Positions 41,859 to 55,402 of a stretch of 64,000 nt of DNA are shown here, one piece after another. The notes beneath the pieces were generated by a model that was not told the DNA's origin, searched no databases, and worked only from the letters and a program-made list of their open reading frames with translations. Position 1 is the stretch's first letter; every line of letters begins with the position of its first letter. The position numbers and the translations under genes are program-made. Origin of the DNA: Amaranthus tricolor. Lineage: Eukaryota; Streptophyta; Magnoliopsida; Caryophyllales; Amaranthaceae. The stretch covers positions 24,939,292-25,003,291 of the forward strand of contig NC_080059.1 of assembly GCF_026212465.1 (NCBI RefSeq), given 5' to 3'.

Positions 41859-44658
41859 CATTGATCCTTGTTCATTCTTCATTGATCATTGATCCTTGTT
41901 CATTCTTCATCGTTCATTCGTCATTGATCATTGATCCTTGTTCATTCTTCATCGTTCATTCGTCATTGATCATTGATCCTTGTTCATTCTTCATCGTTCA
42001 TTCGTCATTGACCATTAATCCTTGTTCATTCTTCATCGTTCATTCTTCATTGATCATTGATCCTTGTTCATTCTTCATCGTTCATTCTTCATTGAGCATT
42101 GATCCTTGTTCATTCTTCATCGTTCATTCTTCATTGATCATTGTTCCTTGTTCATTCTTCATCGTTCATTCTTCATTGAGAATTGATCCTTGTTCATTCT
42201 TCATCGTTCATTCTTCATTGAGAATTGATCCTTGTTCATTCTTCATCGTTCGTTCTTCATTGATCATTGATCCTTGTTCATTCTTCATCGTTCATTCTTC
42301 ATTGATCATTGATCCTTGTTCATTCTTCATCGTTCATTCTTCTTTGATCATTGATCGTTGTTCATTCTTCATTGATCATTGATCCTTGTTCATTCTTCAT
42401 CGTTCATTCGTCATTGATCATTGATCCTTGTTCATTCTTCATCGTTCATTCGTCATTGATCATTGATCCTTGTTCATTCTTCATCGTTCATTCGTCATTG
42501 ATCATTGATCCTTGTTCATTCTTCATCGTTCATTTGTCATTGACCATTAATCCTTGTTCATTCTTCATTGTTCATTCTTCATTGATCCTTGTTCATTCTT
42601 CATCGTTCATTCGTCATTGACCATTAATCCTTGTTCATTCTTCATCTTTCATTCTTCATTGATCATTGATCCTTGTTCATTCTTCATCGTTCATTCTTCT
42701 TTGATCATTGATCCTTGTTCATTCTTCATTGATCATTGATCCTTGTTCATTCTTCATCGTTCATTCGTCATTGATCATTGATCCTTGTTCATTCTTCATC
42801 GTTCATTCGTCATTGACTATTACTCCTTGTTCATTCTTCTTCGTTCATTCTTCATTGATCATTGATCCTTGTTCATTCTTCATCGTTCATTCTTCTTTGA
42901 TCATTGATCCTTGTTCATTCTTCATTGATCATTGATCCTTGTTCATTCTTCATCGTTCATTCGTCATTGATCATTGATCCTTGTTCATTCTTCATCGTTC
43001 ATTCGTCATTGATCATTGATCCTTGTTTATTCTTCATCGTTCATTCGTCATTGACCATTAATCCTTGTTCATTCTTCATCGTTCATTCTTCATTGATCAT
43101 TGATCCTTGTTCATTCTTCATCGTTCATTCGTCATTGACCATTAATCCTTGTTCATTCTTCATCGTTCATTCTTCATTGATCATTGATCCTTGTTCATTC
43201 TTCATCGTTCATTCTTCATTGAGCATTGATACTTGTTCATTCTTCATCGTTCATTCGTCATTGACCATTAATCCTTGTTCATTCTTCATCGATCATTCTT
43301 CATTGATCATTGTTCCTTGTTCATTCTTCATCGTTCATTTGTCATTGACCATTAATCCTTGTTCATTCTTCATCGTTCATTCTTCATTGATCCTTGTTCA
43401 TTCTTCATCGTTCATTCGTCATTGACCATTAATCCTTGTTCATTCTTCATCGTTCATTCTTCATTGATCATTGATCCTTGTTCATTCTTCATCGTTCATT
43501 CTTCTTTGATCATTGATCCTCGTTCATTCTTCATTGATCATTGATCCTTGTTCATTCTTCATCGTTCATTCGTCATTGATCATTGATCCTTGTTCATTCT
43601 TCATCGTTCATTCGTCATTGACTATTACTCCTTGTTCATTCTTCTTCGTTCATTCTTCATTGATCATTGATCCTTGTTCATTCTTCATCGTTCATTCTTC
43701 TTTGATCATTGATCCTTGTTCATTCTTCATTGATCATTGATCCTTGTTCATTCTTCATCGTTCATTCGTCATTGATCATTGATCCTTGTTCATTCTTCAT
43801 CGTTCATTCGTCATTAATCATTGATCCTTGTTTATTCTTCATCGTTCATTCGTCATTGACCATTAATCCTTGTTCATTCTTCATCGTTCATTCTTCATTG
43901 ATCATTGATCCTTGTTCATTCTTCATCGTTCATTCGTCATTGACCATTAATCCTTGTTCATTCTTCATCGTTCATTCTTCATTGATCATTGATCCTTGTT
44001 CATTCTTCATCGTTCATTCTTCATTGAGCATTGATACTTGTTCATTCTTCATCGTTCATTCGTCATTGACCATTAATCCTTGTTCATTCTTCATCGATCA
44101 TTCTTCATTGATCATTGTTCCTTGTTCATTCTTCATCGTTCATTCTTCATTGATCATTTATCCTTGTTCATTCTTCATCGTTCATTCTTCATTGATCATT
44201 GATCCTTGTTCATTCTTCATCGTTCATTCGTCATTGATCATTGATCCTTGTTCATTCTTCATCGTTCATTCGTCATTGACCATTACTCCTTGTTCATTCT
44301 TCATCTTTCATTCTTCATTGATCATTGATCCTTGTTCATTCTTCATCGTTCATTCGTCATTGATCATTGATCCTTATTCATTTTTCATCGTTCATTCTTC
44401 ATTTATCATTGATCCTTGTTCATTCTTCATCGTTCATTCTTCATTGATCATTGATCCTTGTTCATTCTTCATCATTCATTCGTCATTGACCATTAATCCT
44501 TGTTCATTCTTCATCGTTCATTCTTCATTGATCATTGATCCTTGTTCATTCTTCATCGTTCATTCGTCATTGACCATTAATCCTTGTTCATTCTTCATCG
44601 TTCATTCTTCATTGATCATTGAACCTTGTTCATTCTTCATCGTTCATTCTTCTTTGAT
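41859..44658 (+). repeat. HOR copy g (2,800 bp, rearranged)
   Basis: Sub-blocks are 490, 357, 196, 609, 196 and 952 bp. Near 43,320 the order jumps from the CATTGTT unit of the fourth block straight to the CATTTGT plus 35-bp unit of the second block, so part of the HOR is repeated. The ATCGAT marker therefore occurs twice, near 43,288 and 44,094. This is a clear unequal-exchange product. Confidence 0.82.
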
Positions 44659-47311
44659 CATTGATCCTTGTTCATTCTTCATTGATCATTGATCCTTGTT
44701 CATTCTTCATCGTTCATTCGTCATTGATCATTGATCCTTGTTCATTCTTCATCGTTCATTCGTCATTGATCATTGATCCTTGTTCATTCTTCATCGTTCA
44801 TTCGTCATTGACCATTAATCCTTGTTCATTCTTCATCGTTCATTCTTCATTGATCATTGATCCTTGTTCATTCTTCATCGTTCATTCTTCATTGAGCATT
44901 GATCCTTGTTCATTCTTCATCGTTCATTCTTCATTGATCATTGTTCCTTGTTCATTCTTCATCGTTCATTCTTCATTGAGAATTGATCCTTGTTCATTCT
45001 TCATCGTTCATTCTTCATTGAGAATTGATCCTTGTTCATTCTTCATCGTTCATTCTTCATTGATCATTGATCCTTGTTCATTCTTCATCGTTCATTCTTC
45101 ATTGATCATTGATCCTTGTTCATTCTTCATCGTTCATTCTTCTTTGATCATTGATCCTTGTTCATTCTTCATTGATCATTGATCCTTGTTCATTCTTCAT
45201 CGTTCATTCGTCATTGATCATTGATCCTTGTTCATTCTTCATCGTTCATTCGTCATTGATCATTGATCCTTGTTCATTCTTCATCGTTCATTCGTCATTG
45301 ATCATTGATCCTTGTTCATTCTTCATCGTTCATTTGTCATTGACCATTAATCCTTGTTCATTCTTCATCGTTCATTCTTCATTGATCCTTGTTCATTCTT
45401 CATCGTTCATTCGTCATTGACCATTAATCCTTGTTCATTCTTCATCGTTCATTCTTCATTGATCATTGATCCTTGTTCATTCTTCATCGTTCATTCTTCT
45501 TTGATCATTGATCCTTGTTCATTCTTCATTGATCATTGATCCTTGTTCATTCTTCATCGTTCATTCGTCATTGATCATTGATCCTTGTTCATTCTTCATC
45601 GTTCATTCGTCATTGACTATTACTCCTTGTTCATTCTTCTTCGTTCATTCTTCATTGATCATTGATCCTTGTTCATTCTTCATCGTTCATTCTTCTTTGA
45701 TCATTGATCCTTGTTCATTCTTCATTGATCATTGATCCTTGTTCATTCTTCATCGTTCATTCGTCATTGATCATTGATCCTTGTTCATTCTTCATCGTTC
45801 ATTCGTCATTGATCATTGATCCTTGTTTATTCTTCATCTTTCATTCGTCATTGACCATTAATCCTTGTTCATTCTTCATCGTTCATTCTTCATTGATCAT
45901 TGATCCTTGTTCATTCTTCATCGTTCATTCGTCATTGACCATTAATCCTTGTTCATTCTTCATCGTTCATTCTTCATTGATCATTGATCCTTGTTCATTC
46001 TTCATCGTTCATTCTTCATTGAGCATTGATACTTGTTCATTCTTCATCGTTCATTCGTCATTGACCATTAATCCTTGTTCATTCTTCATCGATCATTCTT
46101 CATTGATCATTGTTCCTTGTTCATTCTTCATCGTTCATTCTTCATTGATCATTGATCCTTGTTCATTCTTCATCGTTCATTCTTCATTGATCATTGATCC
46201 TTGTTCATTCTTCATCGTTCATTCGTCATTGATCATTGATCCTTGTTCATTCTTCATCGTTCATTCGTCATTGACCATTACTCCTTGTTCATTCTTCATC
46301 TTTCATTCTTCATTGATCATTGATCCTTGTTCATTCTTCATCGTTCATTCGTCATTGATCATTGATCCTTATTCATTTTTCATCGTTCATTCTTCATTTA
46401 TCATTGATCCTTGTTCATTCTTCATCGTTCATTCTTCATTGATCATTGATCCTTGTTCATTCTTCATCATTCATTCGTCATTGACCATTAATCCTTGTTT
46501 ATTTTTCATCGTTCATTCTTCATTGATCATTGATCCTTGTTCATTCTTCATCGTTCATTCGTCATTGACCATTAATCCTTGTTCATTCTTCATCGTTCAT
46601 TCTTCATTGATCATTGATCCTTGTTCATTCTTCATCGTTCATTCTTCATTGAGCATTGATACTTGTTCATTCTTCATCGTTCATTCGTCATTGACCATTA
46701 ATCCTTGTTCATTCTTCATCGTTCATTCTTCATTTATCATTGATCCTTGTTCTTTCTTCATCGTTCATTCTTCATTGATCATTGATCCTTGTTCATTCTT
46801 CATCGTTCATTCGTCATTGACCATTAATCCTTGTTCATTCTTCATCGTTCATTCTTCTTTGATCATTGATCCTTGTTCATTCTTCATCGTTCATTCGTCA
46901 TTGACCATTAATCCTTATTCATTCTTCATCGTTCATTCTTCATTGATCATTGAACCTTGTTCATTCTTCATCGTTCATTCTTCTTTGATCATTGATCCTT
47001 GTTCATTCTTCATTGATCATTGATCCTTGTTCATTCTTCATCGTTCATTCGTCATTGATCATTGATCCTTGTTCATTCTTCATCGTTCATTCGTCATTGA
47101 TCATTGATCCTTGTTCATTCTTCATCGTTCATTCGTCATTGACCATGAATCCTTGTTCATTCTTCATCGTTCATTCTTCATTGATCATTGATCCTTGTTC
47201 ATTCTTCATCGTTCATTCGTCATTGACCATTAATCCTTGTTCATTCTTCTTCGTTCATTCTACATTGATCATTGATCCTTGTTCATTCTTCATCGTTCAT
47301 TCTTCTTTGAT
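44659..47311 (+). repeat. HOR copy h (2,653 bp, full form)
   Basis: Sub-blocks are 490, 357, 196, 1,288 and 322 bp. The marker ATCGAT is at 46,088. CATGAAT for h2 near 47,143 and CCTTATT for h3 near 46,914 are shared with copy e, which makes e and h closer relatives than their spacing suggests. Confidence 0.88.
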
Positions 47312-49305
47312 CATTGATCCTTGTTCATTCTTCATTGATCATTGATCCTTGTTCATTCTTCATCGATCATTCGTCATTGATCATTGATCCTTGTTCATTC
47401 TTCATCGTTCATTCGTCATTGATCATTGATCCTTGTTCATTCTTCATCGTTCATTCGTCATTGACCATTAATCCTTGTTCATTCTTCATCGTTCATTCTT
47501 CATTGATCATTGATCCTTGTTCATTCTTCATCGTTCATTCTTCATTGAGCATTGATCCTTGTTCATTCTTCATCGTTCATTCTTCATTGATCATTGTTCC
47601 TTGTTCATTCTTCATCGTTCATTCTTCATTGAGAATTGATCCTTGTTCATTCTTCATCGTTCATTCTTCATTGAGAATTGATCCTTGTTCATTCTTCATC
47701 GTTCATTCTTCATTGATCATTGATCCTTGTTCATTCTTCATCGTTCATTCTTCATTGATCATTGATCCTTGTTCATTCTTCATCGTTCATTCTTCTTTGA
47801 TCATTGATCCTTGTTCATTCTTCATTGATCATTGATCCTTGTTCATTCTTCATCGTTCATTCATCATTGATCATTGATCCTTGTTCATTCTTCATCGTTC
47901 ATTCGTCATTGATCATTGATCCTTGTTCATTCTTCATCGTTCATTCGTCATTGATCATTGATCCTTGTTCATTCTTCATCGTTCATTTGTCATTGACCAT
48001 TAATCCTTCTTCATTCTTCATCGTTCATTCTTCATTGATCCTTGTTCATTCTTCATCGTTCATTCGTCATTGACCATTAATCCTTGTTCATTCTTCATCG
48101 TTCATTCTTCATTGATCATTGATCCTTGTTCATTCTTCATCGTTCATTCTTCTTTGATCATTGATCCTTGTTCATTCTTCATTGATCATTGATCCTTGTT
48201 CATTCTTCATCGTTCATTCGTCATTGATCATTGATCCTTGTTCATTCTTCATCGTTCATTCGTCATTGACTATTACTCCTTGTTCATTCTTCTTCGTTCA
48301 TTCTTCATTGATCATTGATCCTTGTTCATTCTTCATCGTTCATTCTTCTTTGATCATTGATCCTTGTTCATTCTTCATTGATCATTGATCTTGTTCATTC
48401 TTCATCGTTCATTCGTCATTGATCATTGATCCTTGTTCATTCTTCATCGTTCATTCGTCATTAATCATTGATCCTTGTTTATTCTTCATCGTTCATTCGT
48501 CATTGACCATTAATCCTTGTTCATTCTTCATCGTTCATTCTTCATTGATCATTGATCCTTGTTCATTCTTCATCGTTCATTCGTCATTGACCATTAATCC
48601 TTGTTCATTCTTCATCGTTCATTCTTCATTGATCATTGATCCTTGTTCATTCTTCATCGTTCATTCTTCATTGAGCATTGATACTTGTTCATTCTTCATC
48701 GTTCATTCGTCATTGACCATTAATCCTTGTTCATTCTTCATCGATCATTCTTCATTGATCATTGTTCCTTGTTCATTCTTCATCGTTCATTCTTCATTGA
48801 TCATTGATCCTTGTTCATTCTTCATCGTTCATTCTTCATTGATCATTGATCCTTGTTCATTCTTCATCGTTCATTCGTCATTGATCATTGATCCTTGTTC
48901 ATTCTTCATCGTTCATTCGTCATTGACCATTACTCCTTGTTCATTCTTCATCTTTCATTCTTCATTGATCATTGATCCTTGTTCATTCTTCATCGTTCAT
49001 TCGTCATTGATCATTGATCCTTATTCATTTTTCATCGTTCATTCTTCATTTATCATTGATCCTTGTTCATTCTTCATCGTTCATTCTTCATTGATCATTG
49101 ATCCTTGTTCATTCTTCATCATTCATTCGTCATTGACCATTAATCCTTGTTCATTCTTCATCGTTCATTCTTCATTGATCATTGATCCTTGTTCATTCTT
49201 CATCGTTCATTCGTCATTGACCATTAATCCTTGTTCATTCTTCATCGTTCATTCTTCATTGATCATTGAACCTTGTTCAATCTTCATCGTTCATTCTTCT
49301 TTGAT
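47312..49305 (+). repeat. HOR copy i (1,994 bp, shortened, with phase slip)
   Basis: Sub-blocks are 490, 357, 196 and 951 bp. The fourth would be 952 bp, as in copy g, but one C is missing near 48,390. The fifth block is absent. An extra ATCGAT is present at 47,362 in a unit where other copies have CATCGTT. Confidence 0.82.
48383..48396 (+). other. Single-base deletion that breaks heptamer phase
   Basis: At the h2-h3 junction the sequence reads GATCTTG instead of GATCCTTG, one C short at about 48,390. Before this, the heptamer starts I checked all fall on positions of remainder 6 modulo 7; after it, on remainder 5. It is the only length change not divisible by seven that I found. It could be a real mutation or an assembly or consensus error. 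Confidence 0.9.
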
Positions 49306-52300
49306 CATTGATCCTTGTTCATTCTTCATTGATCATTGATCCTTGTTCATTCTTCATCGTTCATTCGTCATTGATCATTGATCCTTGTTCATTCTTCATC
49401 GTTCATTCGTCATTGATCATTGATCCTTGTTCATTCTTCATCGTTCATTCGTCATTGACCATTAATCCTTGTTCATTCTTCATCGTTCATTCTTCATTGA
49501 TCATTGATCCTTGTTCATACTTCATCGTTCATTCGTCATTGATCATTGATCCTTGTTCATTCTTCATCGTTCATTCGTCATTGATCATTGATCCTTGTTC
49601 ATTCTTCATCGTTCATTCGTCATTGACCATTAATCCTTGTTCATTCTTCATCGTTAATTCTTCATTGATCATTGATCCTTGTTCATTCTTCATCGTTCAT
49701 TCTTCATTGAGCATTGATCCTTGTTCATTCTTCATCGTTAATTCTTCATTGATCATTGTTCCTTGTTCATTCTTCATCGTTCATTCTTCATTGAGAATTG
49801 ATCCTTGTTCATTCTTCATCGTTCATTCTTCATTGAGAATTGATCCTTGTTCATTCTTCATCGTTCATTCTTCATTGATCATTGATCCTTGTTCATTCTT
49901 CATCGTTCATTCTTCATTGATCATTGATCCTTGTTCATTCTTCATCGTTCATTCTTCTTTGATCATTGATCCTTGTTCATTCTTCATTGATCATTGATCC
50001 TTGTTCATTCTTCATCGTTCATTCGTCATTGATCATTGATCCTTGTTCATTCTTCATCGTTCATTCGTCATTGATCATTGATCCTTGTTCATTCTTCATC
50101 GTTCATTCGTCATTGATCATTGATCCTTGTTCATTCTTCATCGTTCATTTGTCATTGACCATTAATCCTTGTTCATTCTTCATCGTTCATTCTTCATTGA
50201 TCCTTGTTCATTCTTCATCGTTCATTCGTCATTGACCATTAATCCTTGTTCATTCTTCATCGTTCATTCTTCATTGATCATTGATCCTTGTTCATTCTTC
50301 ATCGTTCATTCTTCTTTGATCATTGATCCTTGTTCATTCTTCATTGATCATTGATCCTTGTTCATTCTTCATCGTTCATTCGTCATTGATCATTGATCCT
50401 TGTTCATTCTTCATCGTTCATTCGTCATTGACTATTACTCCTTGTTCATTCTTCTTCGTTCATTCTTCATTGATCATTGATCCTTGTTCATTCTTCATCG
50501 TTCATTCTTCTTTGATCATTGATCCTTGTTCATTCTTCATTGATCATTGATCCTTGTTCATTCTTCATCGTTCATTCGTCATTGATCATTGATCCTTGTT
50601 CATTCTTCATCGTTCATTCGTCATTGATCATTGATCCTTGTTTATTCTTCATCGTTCATTCGTCATTGACCATTAATCCTTGTTCATTTTTCATCGTTCA
50701 TTCTTCATTGATCATTGATCCTTGTTCATTCTTCATCGTTCATTCGTCATTGACCATTAATCCTTGTTCATTCTTCATCGTTCATTCTTCATTGATCATT
50801 GATTCTTGTTCATTCTTCATCGTTCATTCTTCATTGAGCATTGATACTTGTTCATTCTTCATCGTTCATTCGTCATTGACCATTAATCCTTGTTCATTCT
50901 TCATCGATCATTCTTCATTGATCATTGTTCCTTGTTCATTCTTCATCGTTCATTCTTCATTGACCATTACTCCTTGTTCATTCTTCATCTTTCATTCTTC
51001 ATTGATCATTGATCCTTGTTCATTCTTCATCGTTCATTCGTCATTGATCATTGATCCTTATTCATTCTTCATCGTTCATTCTTCATTTATCATTGATCCT
51101 TGTTCTTTCTTCATCGTTCATTCTTCATTGATCATTGATCCTTGTTCATTCTTCATCGTTCATTCGTCATTGACCATTAATCCTTGTTCATTCTTCATCG
51201 TTCATTCTTCATTGATCATTGATCCTTGTTCATTCTTCATCGTTCATTCGTCATTGACCATTAATCCTTGTTCATTCTTCATCGTTCATTCTTCATTGAT
51301 CATTGAACCTTGTTCATTCTTCATCGTTCATTCTTCTTTGATCATTGATCCTTTTTCATTCTTCATTGATCATTGATCCTTGTTCATTCTTCATCGTTCA
51401 TTCGTCATTGATCATTGATCCTTGTTCATTCTTCATCGTTCATTCGTCATTGATCATTGATCCTTGTTCATTCTTCATCGTTCATTCGTCATTGACCATT
51501 AATCCTTGTTCATTCTTCATCGTTCATTCTACATTGATCATTGATCCTTGTTCATTCTTCATCGTTCATTCTTCTTTGATCATTGATCCTTGTTCATTCT
51601 TCATTGATCATTGATCCTTGTTCATTCTTCATCGTTCATTCGTCATTGATCATTGATCCTTGTTCATTCTTCATCGTTCATTCGTCATTGATCATTGATC
51701 CTTATTCATTCTTCATCGTTCATTCGTCATTGACCATTAATCCTTGTTCATTCTTCATCGTTCATTCTTCATTGATCATTGATCCTTGTTCATTCTTCAT
51801 CGTTCATTCTTCATTGAGCATTGATCCTTGTTCATTCTTCATCGTTCATTCTTCATTGATCATTGATCCTTGTTCATTCTTCATCGTTCATTCTTCATTG
51901 ATCATTGATCCTTGTTCATTCTTCATCGTTCATTCTTCTTTGATCATTGATCCTTGTTCATTCTTCATTGATCATTGATCCTTGTTCATTCTTCATCGTT
52001 CATTCGCCATTGATCATTGATCCTTGTTCATTCTTCATCGTTCATTCGTCATTGATCATTGATCCTTGTTCATTCTTCATCGTTCATTCGTCATTGATCA
52101 TTGATCCTTGTTCATTCTTCATCGTTCATTTGTCATTGACCATTAATCCTTGTTCATTCTTCATCGTTCATTCTTCATTGATCCTTGTTCATTCTTCATC
52201 GTTCATTCGTCATTGAGCATTAATCCTTGTTCATTCTTCATCGTTCATTCTTCATTGATCATTGATCCTTGTTCATTCTTCATCGTTCATTCTTCATTGA

Positions 52301-52791
52301 TCATTGATCCTTGTTCATTCTTCATTGATCATTGATCCTTGTTCATTCTTCATCGTTCATTCGTCATTGATCATTGATCCTTGTTCATTCTTCATCGTTC
52401 ATTCGTCATTGACTATTACTCCTTGTTCATTCTTCTTCGTTCATTCTTCATTAATCATTGATCCTTGTTCATTCTTCATCGTTCATTCGTCATTGATCAT
52501 TGATCCTTATTCATTTTTCATCGTTCATTCTTCATTTATCATTGATCCTTGTTCATTCTTCATCGTTCATTCTTCATTGATCATTGATCCTTGTTCATTC
52601 TTCATCATTCATTCGTCATTGACCATTAATCCTTGTTCATTCTTCATCGTTCATTCTTCATTGATCATTGATCCTTGTTCATTCTTCATCGTTCATTCGT
52701 CATTGACCATTAATCCTTGTTCATTCTTCATCGTTCATTCTTCATTGATCATTGAACCTTGTTCAATCTTCATCGTTCATTCTTCTTTGAT
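49306..52791 (+). repeat. HOR copy j (3,486 bp, extended)
   Basis: Sub-blocks are 658, 357, 196, 826, 238, 364, 357 and 490 bp. The first block gained 168 bp (four units) over the 490-bp form and the fourth lost 462 bp (eleven units). New variants define this right-hand family: CATACTT for h4, TAATTCT after h5 (CATCGTT then AATTCTT), and CATTGATT with CTTGTT giving h3 TCTTGTT near 50,803. Confidence 0.8.
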
Positions 52792-55402
52792 CATTGATCC
52801 TTGTTCATTCTTCATTGATCATTGATCCTTGTTCATTCTTCATCGTTCATTCGTCATTGATCATTGATCCTTGTTCATTCTTCATCGTTCATTCGTCATT
52901 GATCATTGATCCTTGTTCATTCTTCATCGTTCATTCGTCATTGACCATTAATCCTTGTTCATTCTTCATCGTTCATTCTTCATTGATCATTGATCCTTGT
53001 TCATACTTCATCGTTCATTCGTCATTGATCATTGATCCTTGTTCATTCTTCATCGTTCATTCGTCATTGATCATTGATCCTTGTTCATTCTTCATCGTTC
53101 ATTCGTCATTGACCATTAATCCTTGTTCATTCTTCATCGTTCATTCTTCATTGATCATTGATCCTTGTTCATTCTTCATCGTTCATTCTTCATTGAGCAT
53201 TGATCCTTGTTCATTCTTCATCGTTAATTCTTCATTGATCATTGTTCCTTGTTCATTCTTCATCGTTCATTCTTCATTGAGAATTGATCCTTGTTCATTC
53301 TTCATCGTTCATTCTTCATTGAGAATTGATCCTTGTTCATTCTTCATCGTTCATTCTTCATTGATCATTGATCCTTGTTCATTCTTCATCGTTCATTCTT
53401 CATTGATCATTGATCCTTGTTCATTCTTCATCGTTCATTCTTCTTTGATCATTGATCCTTGTTCATTCTTCATTGATCATTGATCCTTGTTCATTCTTCA
53501 TCGTTCATTCGTCATTGATCATTGATCCTTGTTCATTCTTCATCGTTCATTCGTCATTGATCATTGATCCTTGTTCATTCTTCATCGTTCATTCGTCATT
53601 GATCATTGATCCTTGTTCATTCTTCATCGTTCATTTGTCATTGACCATTAATCCTTGTTCATTCTTCATCGTTCATTCTTCATTGATCCTTGTTCATTCT
53701 TCATCGTTCATTCGTCATTGACCATTAATCCTTGTTCATTCTTCATCGTTCATTCTTCATTGATCATTGATCCTTGTTCATTCTTCATCGTTCATTCTTC
53801 TTTGATCATTGATCCTTGTTCATTCTTCATTGATCATTGATCCTTGTTCATTCTTCATCGTTCATTCGTCATTGATCATTGATCCTTGTTCATTCTTCAT
53901 CGTTCATTCGTCATTGACTATTACTCCTTGTTCATTCTTCTTCGTTCATTCTTCATTGATCATTGATCCTTGTTCATTCTTCATCGTTCATTCTTCTTTG
54001 ATCATTGATCCTTGTTCATTCTTCATTGATCATTGATCCTTGTTCATTCTTCATCGTTCATTCGTCATTGATCATTGATCCTTGTTCATTCTTCATCGTT
54101 CATTCGTCATTGATCATTGATCCTTGTTTATTCTTCATCGTTCATTCGTCATTGACCATTAATCCTTGTTCATTTTTCATCGTTCATTCTTCATTGATCA
54201 TTGATCCTTGTTCATTCTTCATCGTTCATTCGTCATTGACCATTAATCCTTGTTCATTCTTCATCGTTCATTCTTCATTGATCATTGATTCTTGTTCATT
54301 CTTCATCGTTCATTCTTCATTGAGCATTGATACTTGTTCATTCTTCATCGTTCATTCGTCATTGACCATTAATCCTTGTTCATTCTTCATCGATCATTCT
54401 TCATTGATCATTGTTCCTTGTTCATTCTTCATCGTTCATTCTTCATTGACCATTACTCCTTGTTCATTCTTCATCTTTCATTCTTCATTGATCATTGATC
54501 CTTGTTCATTCTTCATCGTTCATTCGTCATTGATCATTGATCCTTATTCATTCTTCATCGTTCATTCTTCATTTATCATTGATCCTTGTTCTTTCTTCAT
54601 CGTTCATTCTTCATTGATCATTGATCCTTGTTCATTCTTCATCGTTCATTCGTCATTGACCATTAATCCTTCTTCATTCTTCATCGTTCATTCTTCATTG
54701 ATCATTGATCCTTGTTCATTCTTCATCGTTCATTCGTCATTGACCATTAATCCTTGTTCATTCTTCATCGTTCATTCTTCATTGATCATTGAACCTTGTT
54801 CATTCTTCATCGTTCATTCTTCTTTGATCATTGATCCTTTTTCATTCTTCATTGATCATTGATCCTTGTTCATTCTTCATCGTTCATTCGTCATTGATCA
54901 TTGATCCTTGTTCATTCTTCATCGTTCATTCGTCATTGATCATTGATCCTTGTTCATTCTTCATCGTTCATTCGTCATTGACCATTAATCCTTGTTCATT
55001 CTTCATCGTTCATTCGTCATTGACCATTAATCCTTGTTAATTCTTCATCGTTCATTCTTCATTGATCATTGTTCCTTGTTCATTCTTCATCGGTCATTCT
55101 TCATTGAGAATTAATCCTTGTTCATTCTTCATCGTTCATTCTTTATTGATCATTGATCCTTGTTCATTCTTCATCGTTCATTCTTCATTGATCATTGATC
55201 CTTGTTCATTCTTCATCGTTCATTCTTCATTGATCATTGATCCTTGTTCATTCTTCATTGTTCATTCTTCATTGATCATTGATCATTGTTCATTCTTCAT
55301 CGTTCATTCGTCATTGACCATTAATCCTTGTTCATTCTTCATCGTTCATTCTTCATTGATCATTGAACCTTGTTCAATCTTCATCGTTCATTCTTCTTTG
55401 AT
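52792..55402 (+). repeat. HOR copy k (2,611 bp)
   Basis: Sub-blocks are 658, 357, 196, 826 and 574 bp. It matches copy j at an offset of 3,486 bp and copy l at 2,611 bp. A locally diverged stretch at about 55,030-55,290 holds several private changes, including AATTCTT for h4, CATCGGT for h5 and an h2 of CATTGAT followed by CATTGTT. Confidence 0.8.
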
